64,000 nt of DNA, taken from the NCBI RefSeq assembly GCF_027853915.1, contig NZ_JAQGLA010000027.1, positions 1 to 64,000 on the forward strand, read 5' to 3'. The stretch is from Saccharopolyspora oryzae (GTDB taxonomy: Bacteria > Actinomycetota > Actinomycetes > Mycobacteriales > Pseudonocardiaceae). Of this stretch, positions 21,264 to 28,787 are shown piece after piece. The translations under genes were made by a program, and so were the position numbers. Position 1 is the stretch's first letter. Each line of letters starts with the position of its first letter. A model generated the notes under the pieces. That model did no database searches, was not told the origin of the DNA, and worked only from the letters and a program-made list of their open reading frames with translations.

Positions 21264-21862
21264 CCCGGCGCCGTTCCCTGTTCCTCGTGGTGGCGGCCGC
21301 GGTGATCGCCCTGGTCGCGGCGGCCGTGCTGGTCGCCGGGAACCTGGTCACCGAACCCGCCACCACCACCGCCGCGGCGGCTCCACGCGATCTGCCCGTG
21401 CAGCCGGTGCACGTCCCGGCGGGACAACCGCCGGGCACCATCCGGCTGCCGCAGGGCGGCACGGCCGAGCTCGTGCGCAAGGAGATCGACCGGTCCGGCA
21501 CGCTGCCGGTGCCCGACGGCGTCGACGAGGCGACCTGGTGGGGCGCCGGGCTCGACGCGCCGAAGGGCGCGACGGTGCTGGCCGGGCACGTCAACTGGAA
21601 GGGCGCGGTCGGACCGTTCGCCGAGCTGTGGGACTCCGCTCCCGGCCAGCCGGTGACCGTCGTCGACGACAGCGGCGAGGAGTGGCGCTACCAGGTGTCG
21701 GAGGTCGTCACGGTGCACAAGGACGACCTGCCGTCCCGGGCAGGCGAGCTGTTCGGCCAGGGCGGTGAGCACCGCCTGGTCCTGGTGACCTGCGGTGGCC
21801 GCTACGTCGGCGGCGACCTCGGCTACGACGAGAACCGCATCGTCATCGCCACCCCGGCCTGA
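21260..21862 (+). CDS. Class F-like sortase
   Basis: A 200 aa membrane-anchored transpeptidase with one N-terminal helix (about residues 6-26) and an extracytoplasmic sortase barrel. The catalytic His is in LAGHVNW (about residue 114), the Cys in LVTCGG (about residue 178), and the Arg is probably in DENRIVIATPA. Short single-helix sortases of this kind are class F in actinobacteria. GTG 21260 overlaps the adhesin stop (GTGA), so the two are coupled. It probably attaches the adjacent adhesin to the wall. Confidence 0.88.
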   Translation: MTRRRSLFLVVAAAVIALVAAAVLVAGNLVTEPATTTAAAAPRDLPVQPVHVPAGQPPGTIRLPQGGTAELVRKEIDRSGTLPVPDGVDEATWWGAGLDAPKGATVLAGHVNWKGAVGPFAELWDSAPGQPVTVVDDSGEEWRYQVSEVVTVHKDDLPSRAGELFGQGGEHRLVLVTCGGRYVGGDLGYDENRIVIATPA

Positions 21863-21873
21863 CCCGCGACGAC

Positions 21874-21913
21874 GAGAAGGGGCCGGTGGATCGATGTCCA
21901 CCGGCCCCTTCTC
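21874..21913 (+). terminator. Terminator after the adhesin/sortase operon
   Basis: A perfect 17-bp stem (GAGAAGGGGCCGGTGGA and its complement) with a 6-nt loop TCGATG, beginning 12 bp after the sortase stop codon. Confidence 0.88.
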
Positions 21914-21924
21914 AGGTCCACCTG

Positions 21925-21983
21925 CAGTTTCAATTGAAACTGCGATCCGTCGTGGCTGGGATTTGCAGTTTCAATTGAAACTG
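21925..21983. repeat. Paired parS-like palindromes (short copy, inverted linker)
   Basis: Two perfect copies of CAGTTTCAATTGAAACTG (21925-21942 and 21966-21983), 41 bp apart start to start. The 23-nt linker, read on the minus strand (CAAATCCCAGCCACGACGGA...), matches the linkers at 43077-43099 and 60233-60255. It lies between the convergent sortase and yidC genes. Confidence 0.92.
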
Positions 21984-22023
21984 CGGTCTGGACGACCGGA
22001 CCGACGACGGTTCCGTCCCCGGA

Positions 22024-23058
22024 TCAACGTCGTTTCTTGCCCTTCTTGGCCGACGCCGCCGTCTTGCCCGGGCGGTTCTTCTTGACGTTCGACTTGCCGC
22101 CCGGCCGCTGGCCGTTGTTGCTCTTGGCCGGCTTGTTGGAGGTCGCCGTGGCGGTGGTGGCCGTCGACGCGGTCTCCTCCTCGCCGTCCTTGGCGTCCTG
22201 GCGGACCGGCTTCTGACCCGGCTTCGGCCGCGGGGCGGACTTCTTGGCCTCGATCTCCTTGGCCTTCTCCGCTTCCTGCTCGCGGTCGATCTTCTTGGTC
22301 AGGAAGTGCTGCTGGCCCAGGGTCCAGACGTTGTTGGCCAGCCAGTACAGCAGGACCGCGATCGGCAGGAACCAACCGGAGATGATCGCGCCGATCGGGG
22401 CGATGTACATCATGAACTTGGCCATCACCGCCGACTGCGGGTTGGCCATCGCCGCGTCGGTCTGCTTCTTCACCGACAGGCGCATGGTGAAGAAGGTGGC
22501 CACCGACGCGATCAGCATCAGCGGGATGCCGACGATCATCATCGAGGTGCGGTCGGTGCCGAACAGCGCCAGCTGGTCCGCGGGCTGGGTGATCCAGTTC
22601 GACAGCTTCGCGCCGAAGATCGAGGCGTTGATGAAGGAGTCGACGCCCGCCTTGTCGAAGATGAAGTTGCTCTGCGCGCCCGGGTGGAAGTTCCGCAGGA
22701 CGTGGAACAGGCTCAGGAAGACCGGGATCTGCAGCAGCGCGGGCAGGCAGCCGCCGAGCGGGTTCACCCCGTGCTCGGACTGCAGCTTCTGCATCTCCTG
22801 CGCCATGCGCTGGCGGTCGTTCTTGTACTTCTCGCGCAGCTTCTGGATCTGCGGCGCGAACTTCGCCATCTTGCGCCCGGCGCGCATCTGGCTGATGGCG
22901 GGCTTGAGCAGCACCACGCGCAGCGTGAAGACCAGGAAGAACACGGCGAGCGCCCAGGCGAACCCGTTGTCCTCACCTAGCACGGAGCCGAAGACCTTGT
23001 GCCAGAACCACAAGATCGCCGACACCGGGTAGAGGATGAAGGAGAAGAAGCTTTCCAC
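22024..23058 (-). CDS. yidC: Membrane protein insertase YidC/Oxa1 family
   Basis: A 344 aa insertase. The Oxa1 core has five helices (about residues 5-255), including the hydrophilic-groove arginine region (LKPAISQMRAGRKM) and the coiled coil QIQKLREKYKNDRQRM. The tail (about 262-344) is Lys/Arg-rich and ends in KKGKKRR, which could bind ribosomes. There is no large periplasmic domain, as expected in Gram-positives. The usual neighbours rpmH, rnpA and jag are absent, so this may be a second, stand-alone paralogue. The start is ATG 23058. Confidence 0.92.
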   Translation of the reverse strand: MESFFSFILYPVSAILWFWHKVFGSVLGEDNGFAWALAVFFLVFTLRVVLLKPAISQMRAGRKMAKFAPQIQKLREKYKNDRQRMAQEMQKLQSEHGVNPLGGCLPALLQIPVFLSLFHVLRNFHPGAQSNFIFDKAGVDSFINASIFGAKLSNWITQPADQLALFGTDRTSMMIVGIPLMLIASVATFFTMRLSVKKQTDAAMANPQSAVMAKFMMYIAPIGAIISGWFLPIAVLLYWLANNVWTLGQQHFLTKKIDREQEAEKAKEIEAKKSAPRPKPGQKPVRQDAKDGEEETASTATTATATSNKPAKSNNGQRPGGKSNVKKNRPGKTAASAKKGKKRR

Positions 23059-23349
23059 TCAGTCACTCCTGGTCTTGGACCACCCTGAACGTGGTCCGCC
23101 TGTCCGGCGCTACCGGGGCGTACGCAGTCAGCCGAACCTCGCAGGGTCGGCCAACCCAAGGGTGCCATGCCCGGGTGCCGCCCAACCGCCACCCCCCGAA
23201 AGGGGGACTTATAACACAGAGAGTCACAAGGCGGATCATGCCGACCCCGCCTAGCGTGTTCGCCATCTCACCGACGCCGAGGATCCGCGGAGCGAGACCC
23301 GCCACCGCTGCTGAATCCGAGGGATGACCTGCGGAACGAGGAGTGGCCG
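23059..23349. other. Divergent leader region between yidC and CDF transporter
   Basis: 291 bp without a gene. It contains a CCCCC-GAAA-GGGGG hairpin (23193-23206) followed by an AT-rich stretch (ACTTATAACACAGAGAGTC) that may hold the yidC promoter on the minus strand. I found no convincing metal riboswitch upstream of the CDF gene. Confidence 0.5.
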
Positions 23350-24327
23350 ATGGCCGACGTGGAGAAGGGCGGCGAGAGCACGCTCACGGTGCTGGTCGCG
23401 CTGGGCATCAACCTGGCCATCGCCGCGATGAAGGCGGTCGCCGGGGCGATCACCGGTTCGGCGGCGATGCTCGCGGAGGCCGGGCACTCGGTCGCCGACA
23501 CCTGCACCGAGGTGTTCCTGCTGACGGCGCTGCGGCGCTCCGGGAAGCCCGCCGACGCCCGCCACCCGTTCGGGTACGGCAAGGAGCGGTACTTCTGGTC
23601 GCTGATCGCGGCGATCAGCATCTTCGTGTCCGGCGCGGTGTTCGCCTTCGTCGAGGGCTTCCGCACGCTGGCCGGCGAGCCGCAGGAGCAGACCCGGCCG
23701 CTGGTCGGCTACGCGGTGCTCGCGCTGGCCTTCGTGCTGGAGGGCGTGTCCTGGCTGCGCGCGATGCGGCAGGTGCGCGCCGAGGCCGCCGAGGACGGCG
23801 ACACGATCCTGCACCACCTGCGGGTTTCGGACGATCCGACGGTCAAGACGGTGCTGCTCGAGGACAGCGCGGCGCTGGCCGGTCTGCTGCTGGCCTTCGC
23901 CGGGCTCGGGTTGCACGACCTCACCGGGTCGAGCGCGTGGGACGGCATCGCGTCCATCGCGATCGGGGCCCTGCTCGCGCTGGTGGCCTACACGATGGCC
24001 CGCACCAACCTCGGCCTGCTCATCGGCCAGCAGGCGGACCGCAGGCTGCTCTCGGCCGTGCGCCGCAGGCTGGACGAGCAACCGGAGGTGGACAGCGTGG
24101 TGGACATGCTGTCCATGAACGTCGGAACCGACCGGGTGCTGTGCTGCGCCCGCGTGGACTTCTCGGTCTCGCTGGACTCCACCGAGCTGGAGCACGCCGT
24201 GGTGCGCATCGACGGGATGCTGCGCGAGGAGTTCCCGGAGCTGGACGAGGTGTTCCTGGAGCCGGTTCCGCGCAACGACCCCGACCTGCGCGCCCGCGTC
24301 CTCGCCCGCTACGGCCACCCGCTCTGA
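23350..24327 (+). CDS. Cation diffusion facilitator family transporter
   Basis: A 325 aa membrane protein predicted to export divalent metal ions (Zn, Mn, Fe or Co) against protons. Six helices occupy about residues 12-225. The helix-2 metal site is in AEAGHSVADT (about residues 37-46), the HPFGYGKERYFW signature follows, and the C-terminal cytoplasmic ferredoxin-like domain is about 235-318. The start is ATG 23350 with a GAGGAG site. The helix-5 site reads EDSAALAG, i.e. xDxxxD-like rather than HxxxD, so a non-zinc substrate is possible. The stop codon lies inside the following hairpin. Confidence 0.9.
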   Translation: MADVEKGGESTLTVLVALGINLAIAAMKAVAGAITGSAAMLAEAGHSVADTCTEVFLLTALRRSGKPADARHPFGYGKERYFWSLIAAISIFVSGAVFAFVEGFRTLAGEPQEQTRPLVGYAVLALAFVLEGVSWLRAMRQVRAEAAEDGDTILHHLRVSDDPTVKTVLLEDSAALAGLLLAFAGLGLHDLTGSSAWDGIASIAIGALLALVAYTMARTNLGLLIGQQADRRLLSAVRRRLDEQPEVDSVVDMLSMNVGTDRVLCCARVDFSVSLDSTELEHAVVRIDGMLREEFPELDEVFLEPVPRNDPDLRARVLARYGHPL

Positions 24328-24362
24328 GCACTTCGGGCCGCCGCCACGGCCCGAAGTGCTCA
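24325..24362. terminator. Bidirectional terminator containing the CDF stop codon
   Basis: A perfect 16-bp stem (TGAGCACTTCGGGCCG and its complement) with a 6-nt loop. The first three bases are the TGA stop of the CDF gene. The other side lies 6 bp from the stop of the convergent gene. It shares the TGAGCACTT arm with the hairpin at 18507-18552. Confidence 0.88.
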
Positions 24363-24367
24363 CGGGT

Positions 24368-25444
24368 TCAGCGCTTCAGCGCCCGCGCGATGATCCGGCC
24401 GCCGAACAGGTAGATCAGCGCGGCGAGGCCGTAGTTGAGCACCACGCCGATCGTCGCGTCGCCGGGCTGGAACACGTCGCCGAGCCCGAACACGAAGAAC
24501 TTCGCGGTCCCGTAGGTGAACGAGACGAAGCCGTTGTCCTGGTTCGCCCCGGTGACCACGAAGATGACGTGCAGCACGAAGATCAGCGCGATCAGGCCGG
24601 TGAACACCCCGATCAGGCGGCCGATGGTGTCCGCGCTGGGCCCGCTCATGCGGGGCTCGCGGTCGTAGCGCTCCTCCCGCGGCTCCCGCTCGCGACGGCG
24701 TTCGCGCTGCTGCTCGTCCCGCCGCCGGTCGTCGTAGTAGTCGTCCTGGTAGCGGTCGTCGCGCCCCTGGTCGTAGTGGTCGTAGTAGGCGGCCCGGTAG
24801 CCGTCGTCGTAAGCGTCGCGGTACCGCGCCTCGTCGCGACGGCCCTCGGCGTACGGGTCCGAGTCGCGGCCGGCGTCCGGATCGCGGAGCGTGCCGGACT
24901 CGCGGTAGGACGCGGGCTCGTCCAGACCGTCCAAGCGCTGCTGGACCCGCGTCGCCGGAGGCTGGTTCGGCGGCGGTCCCTGCATCGCGTTCGGCATCGG
25001 GAGCCCTTGCGGAGCGCCGGGAGGCGGACCGGGCGGCATGCCCGGACGAGCACCGGGCGGCATCGGTCCCGCACCAGGCGGCGGCCCCTGCGGCGCTGCA
25101 CCGGGCGGCATCGCACCCTGCGGTGGACCAGGCGGAGGTCCCTGCTGACCAGGGGGCGGTCCCTGCCGCCCCTGCGGCGGGCCCGGAGGCATCGCGCCGG
25201 GCGGCGGCCCTGCCGGTCCGGCGCCGGGACCACCCGGGCCGGGCCGCACCTGCTGGGTCTCCTGCACCTGCGGCGGCTGGCCCTCCGGCGGCACCTGCCC
25301 CTGCCGGGGCGGCACCTGTCCGGGAGGCGCCTGCGGGGGACGACCTGGTCCCGGCGGCGGTCCGCCCTGCGGACGCCCCGGTGGCGGCCCGGAAGGTCCA
25401 GGGCCCTGCCCCCCGACTGGAGGCTCTGCACGCTCATTGGCCAT
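24368..25444 (-). CDS. PPG-rich membrane protein
   Basis: A 358 aa protein. The first half (about residues 5-150) is almost only Pro, Gly, Gln and Met, with many collagen-like GPPPG units. A charged Asp/Arg/Tyr-rich segment (about 170-275) follows, then two C-terminal transmembrane helices (about 285-308 and 330-350). ATG 25444 was chosen; a GTG at 25489 would add 15 residues and has an equally weak ribosome site. I do not recognise a family. A scaffold with a cytoplasmic disordered arm is the most that can be said. Confidence 0.7.
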   Translation of the reverse strand: MANERAEPPVGGQGPGPSGPPPGRPQGGPPPGPGRPPQAPPGQVPPRQGQVPPEGQPPQVQETQQVRPGPGGPGAGPAGPPPGAMPPGPPQGRQGPPPGQQGPPPGPPQGAMPPGAAPQGPPPGAGPMPPGARPGMPPGPPPGAPQGLPMPNAMQGPPPNQPPATRVQQRLDGLDEPASYRESGTLRDPDAGRDSDPYAEGRRDEARYRDAYDDGYRAAYYDHYDQGRDDRYQDDYYDDRRRDEQQRERRREREPREERYDREPRMSGPSADTIGRLIGVFTGLIALIFVLHVIFVVTGANQDNGFVSFTYGTAKFFVFGLGDVFQPGDATIGVVLNYGLAALIYLFGGRIIARALKR

Positions 25445-25651
25445 GGCCGCGAATTGTCTCGGTTGATCGCCCCGGAGCAAAACCCCCACCCCCGGTCAAC
25501 CCTGGTGGTCCGCACCACAATCCACCGGAACAGCCCTGCTGACCTGCACGAACGTCCCGGATATCAACTTGTGCGCGATTTGCGGGCCATGCTCGGGTGG
25601 AACCCGCGCCGCTGGACCGGTGTGTGCGGCGGTCCAGCGGCGCGGGAGCCT

Positions 25652-26686
25652 TCAGCGGGTTTCGGTGACCTTGCGCAGGCCCGCCGGGTTGTCCGGGTCG
25701 TGACCGCGGGCGGTCGCCAGCTCCCGCGCCAGGCGTTGCAGCGGCAGGACCTCCAGGACCGGGGACAGCTCCTCCGGCACGTCCGGGATGCGCAGCCCGG
25801 CGTCCGCGCCGGGACCGATCCGCAGGATGTCCGCGCCCTGCGCGGCGAGCCGGGCCAGCGGTTCCGCCATCGCCGCACCGCCCGGGCCGGATCCCCGCAC
25901 CGCCAGCACGGCCGTCTCCGGTCCGACGGCCGCGATCGGACCGTGCAGGAGATCCGCACCGCTGTAGGAGCGGGTGACCAGGTAGCTGGTCTCGGCGAGC
26001 TTCAGCGCGGCTTCCTGCGCGGTCGCCAGCGAGTACCCGCGGGCCGTGGTGATCACCCGGTCCGCGAAGCGCAGCCGGTGCGCGGCTTCGACGACCCGCT
26101 TCGCGTTGCCGTCCAGGCTGGTCCGCGCGAGCTCGCCGATGCGGTCCGGCGACACCGGGGCGACCCCGCGAACCGCCGTGAACAGCAGGTTCAGCGCGAG
26201 CAGCGTCGCCGAGTACGTCTTGGTCGCCGCGACCGCGCGCTCCCGGCCGGCACCGATGTCCAAGCTGTGGCGTGCGACGGTTCCGAGCGGCGAATCCGGC
26301 GTGTTCGTCACCGCGACCGTGAACGCCCCGCGCCGGGCCGCCTGTTCCGTCACCTCCACGAGGTCCGGGGATCCGCCGCTCTGGCTGACCGCGATCAGCG
26401 CGACGTCGGTGAGGTCCGGTTCGGCGCCGTACAGCGTGGTGGTCGACGGCGACACCAGACCGGCCGGCAGCCCGAGCAGCACCTCCACCAGGTACTTGCC
26501 GTACAGCGCCGCGTTGTCGCTGGAGCCGCGCGCCGCGAACAGCACGAACTTCGGCCGGGCGCGCACGAGCTGCTCGGCGACCGCCCGGAACTCCCCGGCG
26601 CTGCGCGCCAGGTCGGCCAGCACCCGCGGCTGCTCGGCGATCTCCGCGGCCATCCAGGTGCCGGGCCCTGCTTCCGTCGTGGTCAT
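25652..26686 (-). CDS. SIS-domain protein, GlmS/FrlB-like (sugar isomerase or deglycase)
   Basis: A 344 aa protein with two SIS domains (about residues 30-165 and 195-335). The phosphosugar-binding loops are visible as AARGSSDNAA and SQSGGSPDLVE, and the second domain has ARGYSLATAQEAALKLAET, a signature shared with the isomerase half of GlmS and with fructosamine deglycases. No glutaminase domain is present, so it is not GlmS itself. ATG 26686 overlaps the amidohydrolase stop (ATGA). With the PfkB kinase of this operon it recalls the FrlB/FrlD pair that breaks down fructosyl-amino acids; that is inference. Confidence 0.82.
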   Translation of the reverse strand: MTTTEAGPGTWMAAEIAEQPRVLADLARSAGEFRAVAEQLVRARPKFVLFAARGSSDNAALYGKYLVEVLLGLPAGLVSPSTTTLYGAEPDLTDVALIAVSQSGGSPDLVEVTEQAARRGAFTVAVTNTPDSPLGTVARHSLDIGAGRERAVAATKTYSATLLALNLLFTAVRGVAPVSPDRIGELARTSLDGNAKRVVEAAHRLRFADRVITTARGYSLATAQEAALKLAETSYLVTRSYSGADLLHGPIAAVGPETAVLAVRGSGPGGAAMAEPLARLAAQGADILRIGPGADAGLRIPDVPEELSPVLEVLPLQRLARELATARGHDPDNPAGLRKVTETR

Positions 26687-27852
26687 GTCGTTCCTCTCGC
26701 GAAGTCCGGGATCCCGAGCAGGCGCGCGGCGTTGCCGCCGAAGATCGCGCGCAGGTCCGCTTCCGGCATGCCCATCTCGTGGCACACCCGCAGCTGGTCG
26801 GCCAGGTACCGGTAGCAGTAGCCGCGCGGGAACCAGGAGGAGTCGCTGCCGAAGACGATGCGCTCGGGTCCGATCGTCTCGTAGCAGCGCCGGAACAGGT
26901 CCTCGAGCGTGAGCTTGTAGGGCATCCAGCGCACCCACTGGTTCGACCCGGAGGTGTCCACCAGGACGTTCGGGCAGGCCCAGCACAGGAACAGCACCTG
27001 CTGGACGTGCTGCACGCCGAAGTGCGGGATCACGAACGGGATGCCGGGGAACCGCTTGGCGACCGGTTCCAGCCACGCGGGTTCGATGTGGGCGTTGTGC
27101 GCGACGCCGCCGCTGGACCCGCAGTGCCCGAAGTGGATCAGCACGGGGATGCCGCGGTCGGCGGCCACCCGCCACACCGGGTCGGCGGCCGGGTCGTCGA
27201 TGCGGTGCGGCAGCAGCGGAGCGAACAGCTTCAGCCCGCGCAGCCCGTGCTCGTCGATCGCCCTGGCCAGCTTCTCGGCGGCGTCGGGGGCGGTGAGGTC
27301 GCGCAGGTTCGCCATGCCGGAGAACCGGTCCGGGGCGCGTTGGACCAGTTCAGCGACCTGTTCGTCGCCGCAGCCGGTCACGAACACCGCGTGCGCGATG
27401 CCGTGCTGGTCGAGCTCGGCCAGCCACAGATCGGCCTCGTCCTGCCAGGTCCGGTCGGGGTCCGGCTGCGGGTCCGGGAAGTCCCAGGCCCGGCGCCAGC
27501 GCCGCGACTGCTCGGCCACCTGCTCGGTGCGGCGGCGCTGCGCCTGCTCGTCGTGGTCGGCACAGCTGAACTGGCCGCCGGAGAGGTCCCGGGTGGCCGG
27601 GTCCTGCTCGATGCGGAAGTGCAGGTGGAAGTCGAGAACCGAAACTGTTCCGCCTCCCCGCGAATCACAGCGGTGGTCCTGTCCGGGAGTGATCTCGCGT
27701 GGCACGGTTTCTTGTGGCTGGGTTGCGTCACGGTCCCCTGAGGTGCCGTTGATCAGGGCTGGAGTTGGCACAGCGCCGGTCATGGCTGTCCCGCCTCCCC
27801 GCGAATCACGGTGGTCCTGTCCGGGAGTGATCTCGCGTTTCTGGCTGCTCAT
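26683..27852 (-). CDS. Amidohydrolase-2 family protein with duplicated N-terminal leader
   Basis: A 389 aa predicted metal-dependent hydrolase or decarboxylase. The core (from about residue 70) has DFHLHF as the first metal motif, PVLIHFGHC and PFVIPHFG as histidine strands, and IVFGSDSSWFPRG as the final Asp motif. ATG 27852 overlaps the PfkB stop and has GGAGG 10 nt before it; a second ATG at 27783 also has GGAGG. The first 68 residues contain a 50-nt leader sequence twice (27648-27700 and 27789-27838), and the domain begins right after the second copy. The real start may therefore be 27783. Confidence 0.82.
   Translation of the reverse strand: MSSQKREITPGQDHRDSRGGGTAMTGAVPTPALINGTSGDRDATQPQETVPREITPGQDHRCDSRGGGTVSVLDFHLHFRIEQDPATRDLSGGQFSCADHDEQAQRRRTEQVAEQSRRWRRAWDFPDPQPDPDRTWQDEADLWLAELDQHGIAHAVFVTGCGDEQVAELVQRAPDRFSGMANLRDLTAPDAAEKLARAIDEHGLRGLKLFAPLLPHRIDDPAADPVWRVAADRGIPVLIHFGHCGSSGGVAHNAHIEPAWLEPVAKRFPGIPFVIPHFGVQHVQQVLFLCWACPNVLVDTSGSNQWVRWMPYKLTLEDLFRRCYETIGPERIVFGSDSSWFPRGYCYRYLADQLRVCHEMGMPEADLRAIFGGNAARLLGIPDFARGTT
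27648..27838. repeat. Direct repeat in the leader of the amidohydrolase gene
   Basis: Copy A 27648-27700 (53 nt) and copy B 27789-27838 (50 nt) are nearly identical and differ mainly by a 3-nt insertion, so both keep the same reading frame (141 bp, 47 codons apart). On the minus strand each ends in GGGGAGGCGG, a ribosome-binding sequence. The arrangement looks like a duplicated translation-start region or the scar of a deleted gene. Confidence 0.88.
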
Positions 27853-28787
27853 GCCATCACGTCCTCCGGGGTGAAAGCGCGGTCGTGCGAGGGTCGGACG
27901 ATCACGGTCGCGGCGACGCGCACCGCGTAGTCGGCGGCCTCGGCGAGGTCCGCGCCGTCGGCGAGCCGGTGCAGCAGGCCCGCGTTGAACGCGTCCCCGG
28001 CACCGGTCGAGTCGCACACCTGCACTTCGGGCGCCGGGTGCGTGGTGGGTTCCCGTCCTGGCTGCGCGACGAGAGCTCCGAGCGCGCCGCGCTTGACCAC
28101 GACGGTCGCACCGGTCTTGTCGGCGATGCTCCGGGCCGCTTCCTCATCGGTGCAGTCGTCTCCGTGCAGGGCGCGGAGTTCGTCCTCGTTGGGCAAGAAG
28201 ACGTCGACCTCGCGCAGCAGCTGGAGCACCTCGTCGCGGGTGGTCTCCGACCAGCCCGCCGGGTCCCAACCGGTGTCCAGCGCGGTGCGCGCTCCAGCCC
28301 GCCGCGCCCGGGCCAGCAGGCCGCGCGCGGACTCGCCGCGCAGGGCCGGGAGCAGGAAGTACCCGGACAGCAGCACGAACTGCGCGGACAGCGATTCGGC
28401 CGGCACGGATTCCGCGTCGAGCTCGGACATCGCCCCGAGCGCCGACAAGAACGACCGGTCCCGGCCCGGCGCCTCGGCCGCGACGGTCACGCCGGTGGGC
28501 TCGTCCTCAGCGCGGACCAGGTCGAGGCGCAGCCCGGGGAGGTCGAGCTGTTCGGTGAGCAGCCGGGCGGTGCCGTCGTCGCCGACGCGCCCGGCCAGCA
28601 CCGTCGACCTGCCGAGCTGTGCCAGCACGATGGCGGTGTTGGCGGCCGAGCCGCCGGGGCGCAGGACGATCGAGGGCACGATCTGCTCGGTGCCGGGCGG
28701 CGGGAGTTCCGCCGCACCGGCGACCAGCACGTCGAGGTTGACGTTGCCGACGACCGTGATCCGGTCGCCGGGAGCAGGCTGGTTCAC
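27849..28787 (-). CDS. PfkB-family carbohydrate kinase
   Basis: A 312 aa ribokinase-type kinase. The N-terminal signature GGSAANTAIVLAQLG (about residues 45-59) and the C-terminal anion-hole/catalytic signature DSTGAGDAFNAGLL (about 258-271, with the catalytic Asp) are both intact. ATG 28787 overlaps the lyase gene stop by 4 bp. Its position between a lyase, an amidohydrolase and a SIS protein suggests it phosphorylates a sugar intermediate of the pathway, as fructosamine kinases of this family do. The substrate cannot be read from sequence. Confidence 0.88.
   Translation of the reverse strand: MNQPAPGDRITVVGNVNLDVLVAGAAELPPPGTEQIVPSIVLRPGGSAANTAIVLAQLGRSTVLAGRVGDDGTARLLTEQLDLPGLRLDLVRAEDEPTGVTVAAEAPGRDRSFLSALGAMSELDAESVPAESLSAQFVLLSGYFLLPALRGESARGLLARARRAGARTALDTGWDPAGWSETTRDEVLQLLREVDVFLPNEDELRALHGDDCTDEEAARSIADKTGATVVVKRGALGALVAQPGREPTTHPAPEVQVCDSTGAGDAFNAGLLHRLADGADLAEAADYAVRVAATVIVRPSHDRAFTPEDVMA

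Noticed and set aside
21925-21983. CRISPR-like array of two 18-bp repeats with a 23-nt spacer
   Set aside because: The spacer is conserved at the three paired loci, the repeats are perfect palindromes, there are never more than two in a row, and no cas gene is in the window.
23059-23349. Metal riboswitch in front of the CDF transporter
   Set aside because: The GAAA-loop hairpin lacks the conserved bases of the Mn, NiCo or Mg riboswitch classes I can recall.
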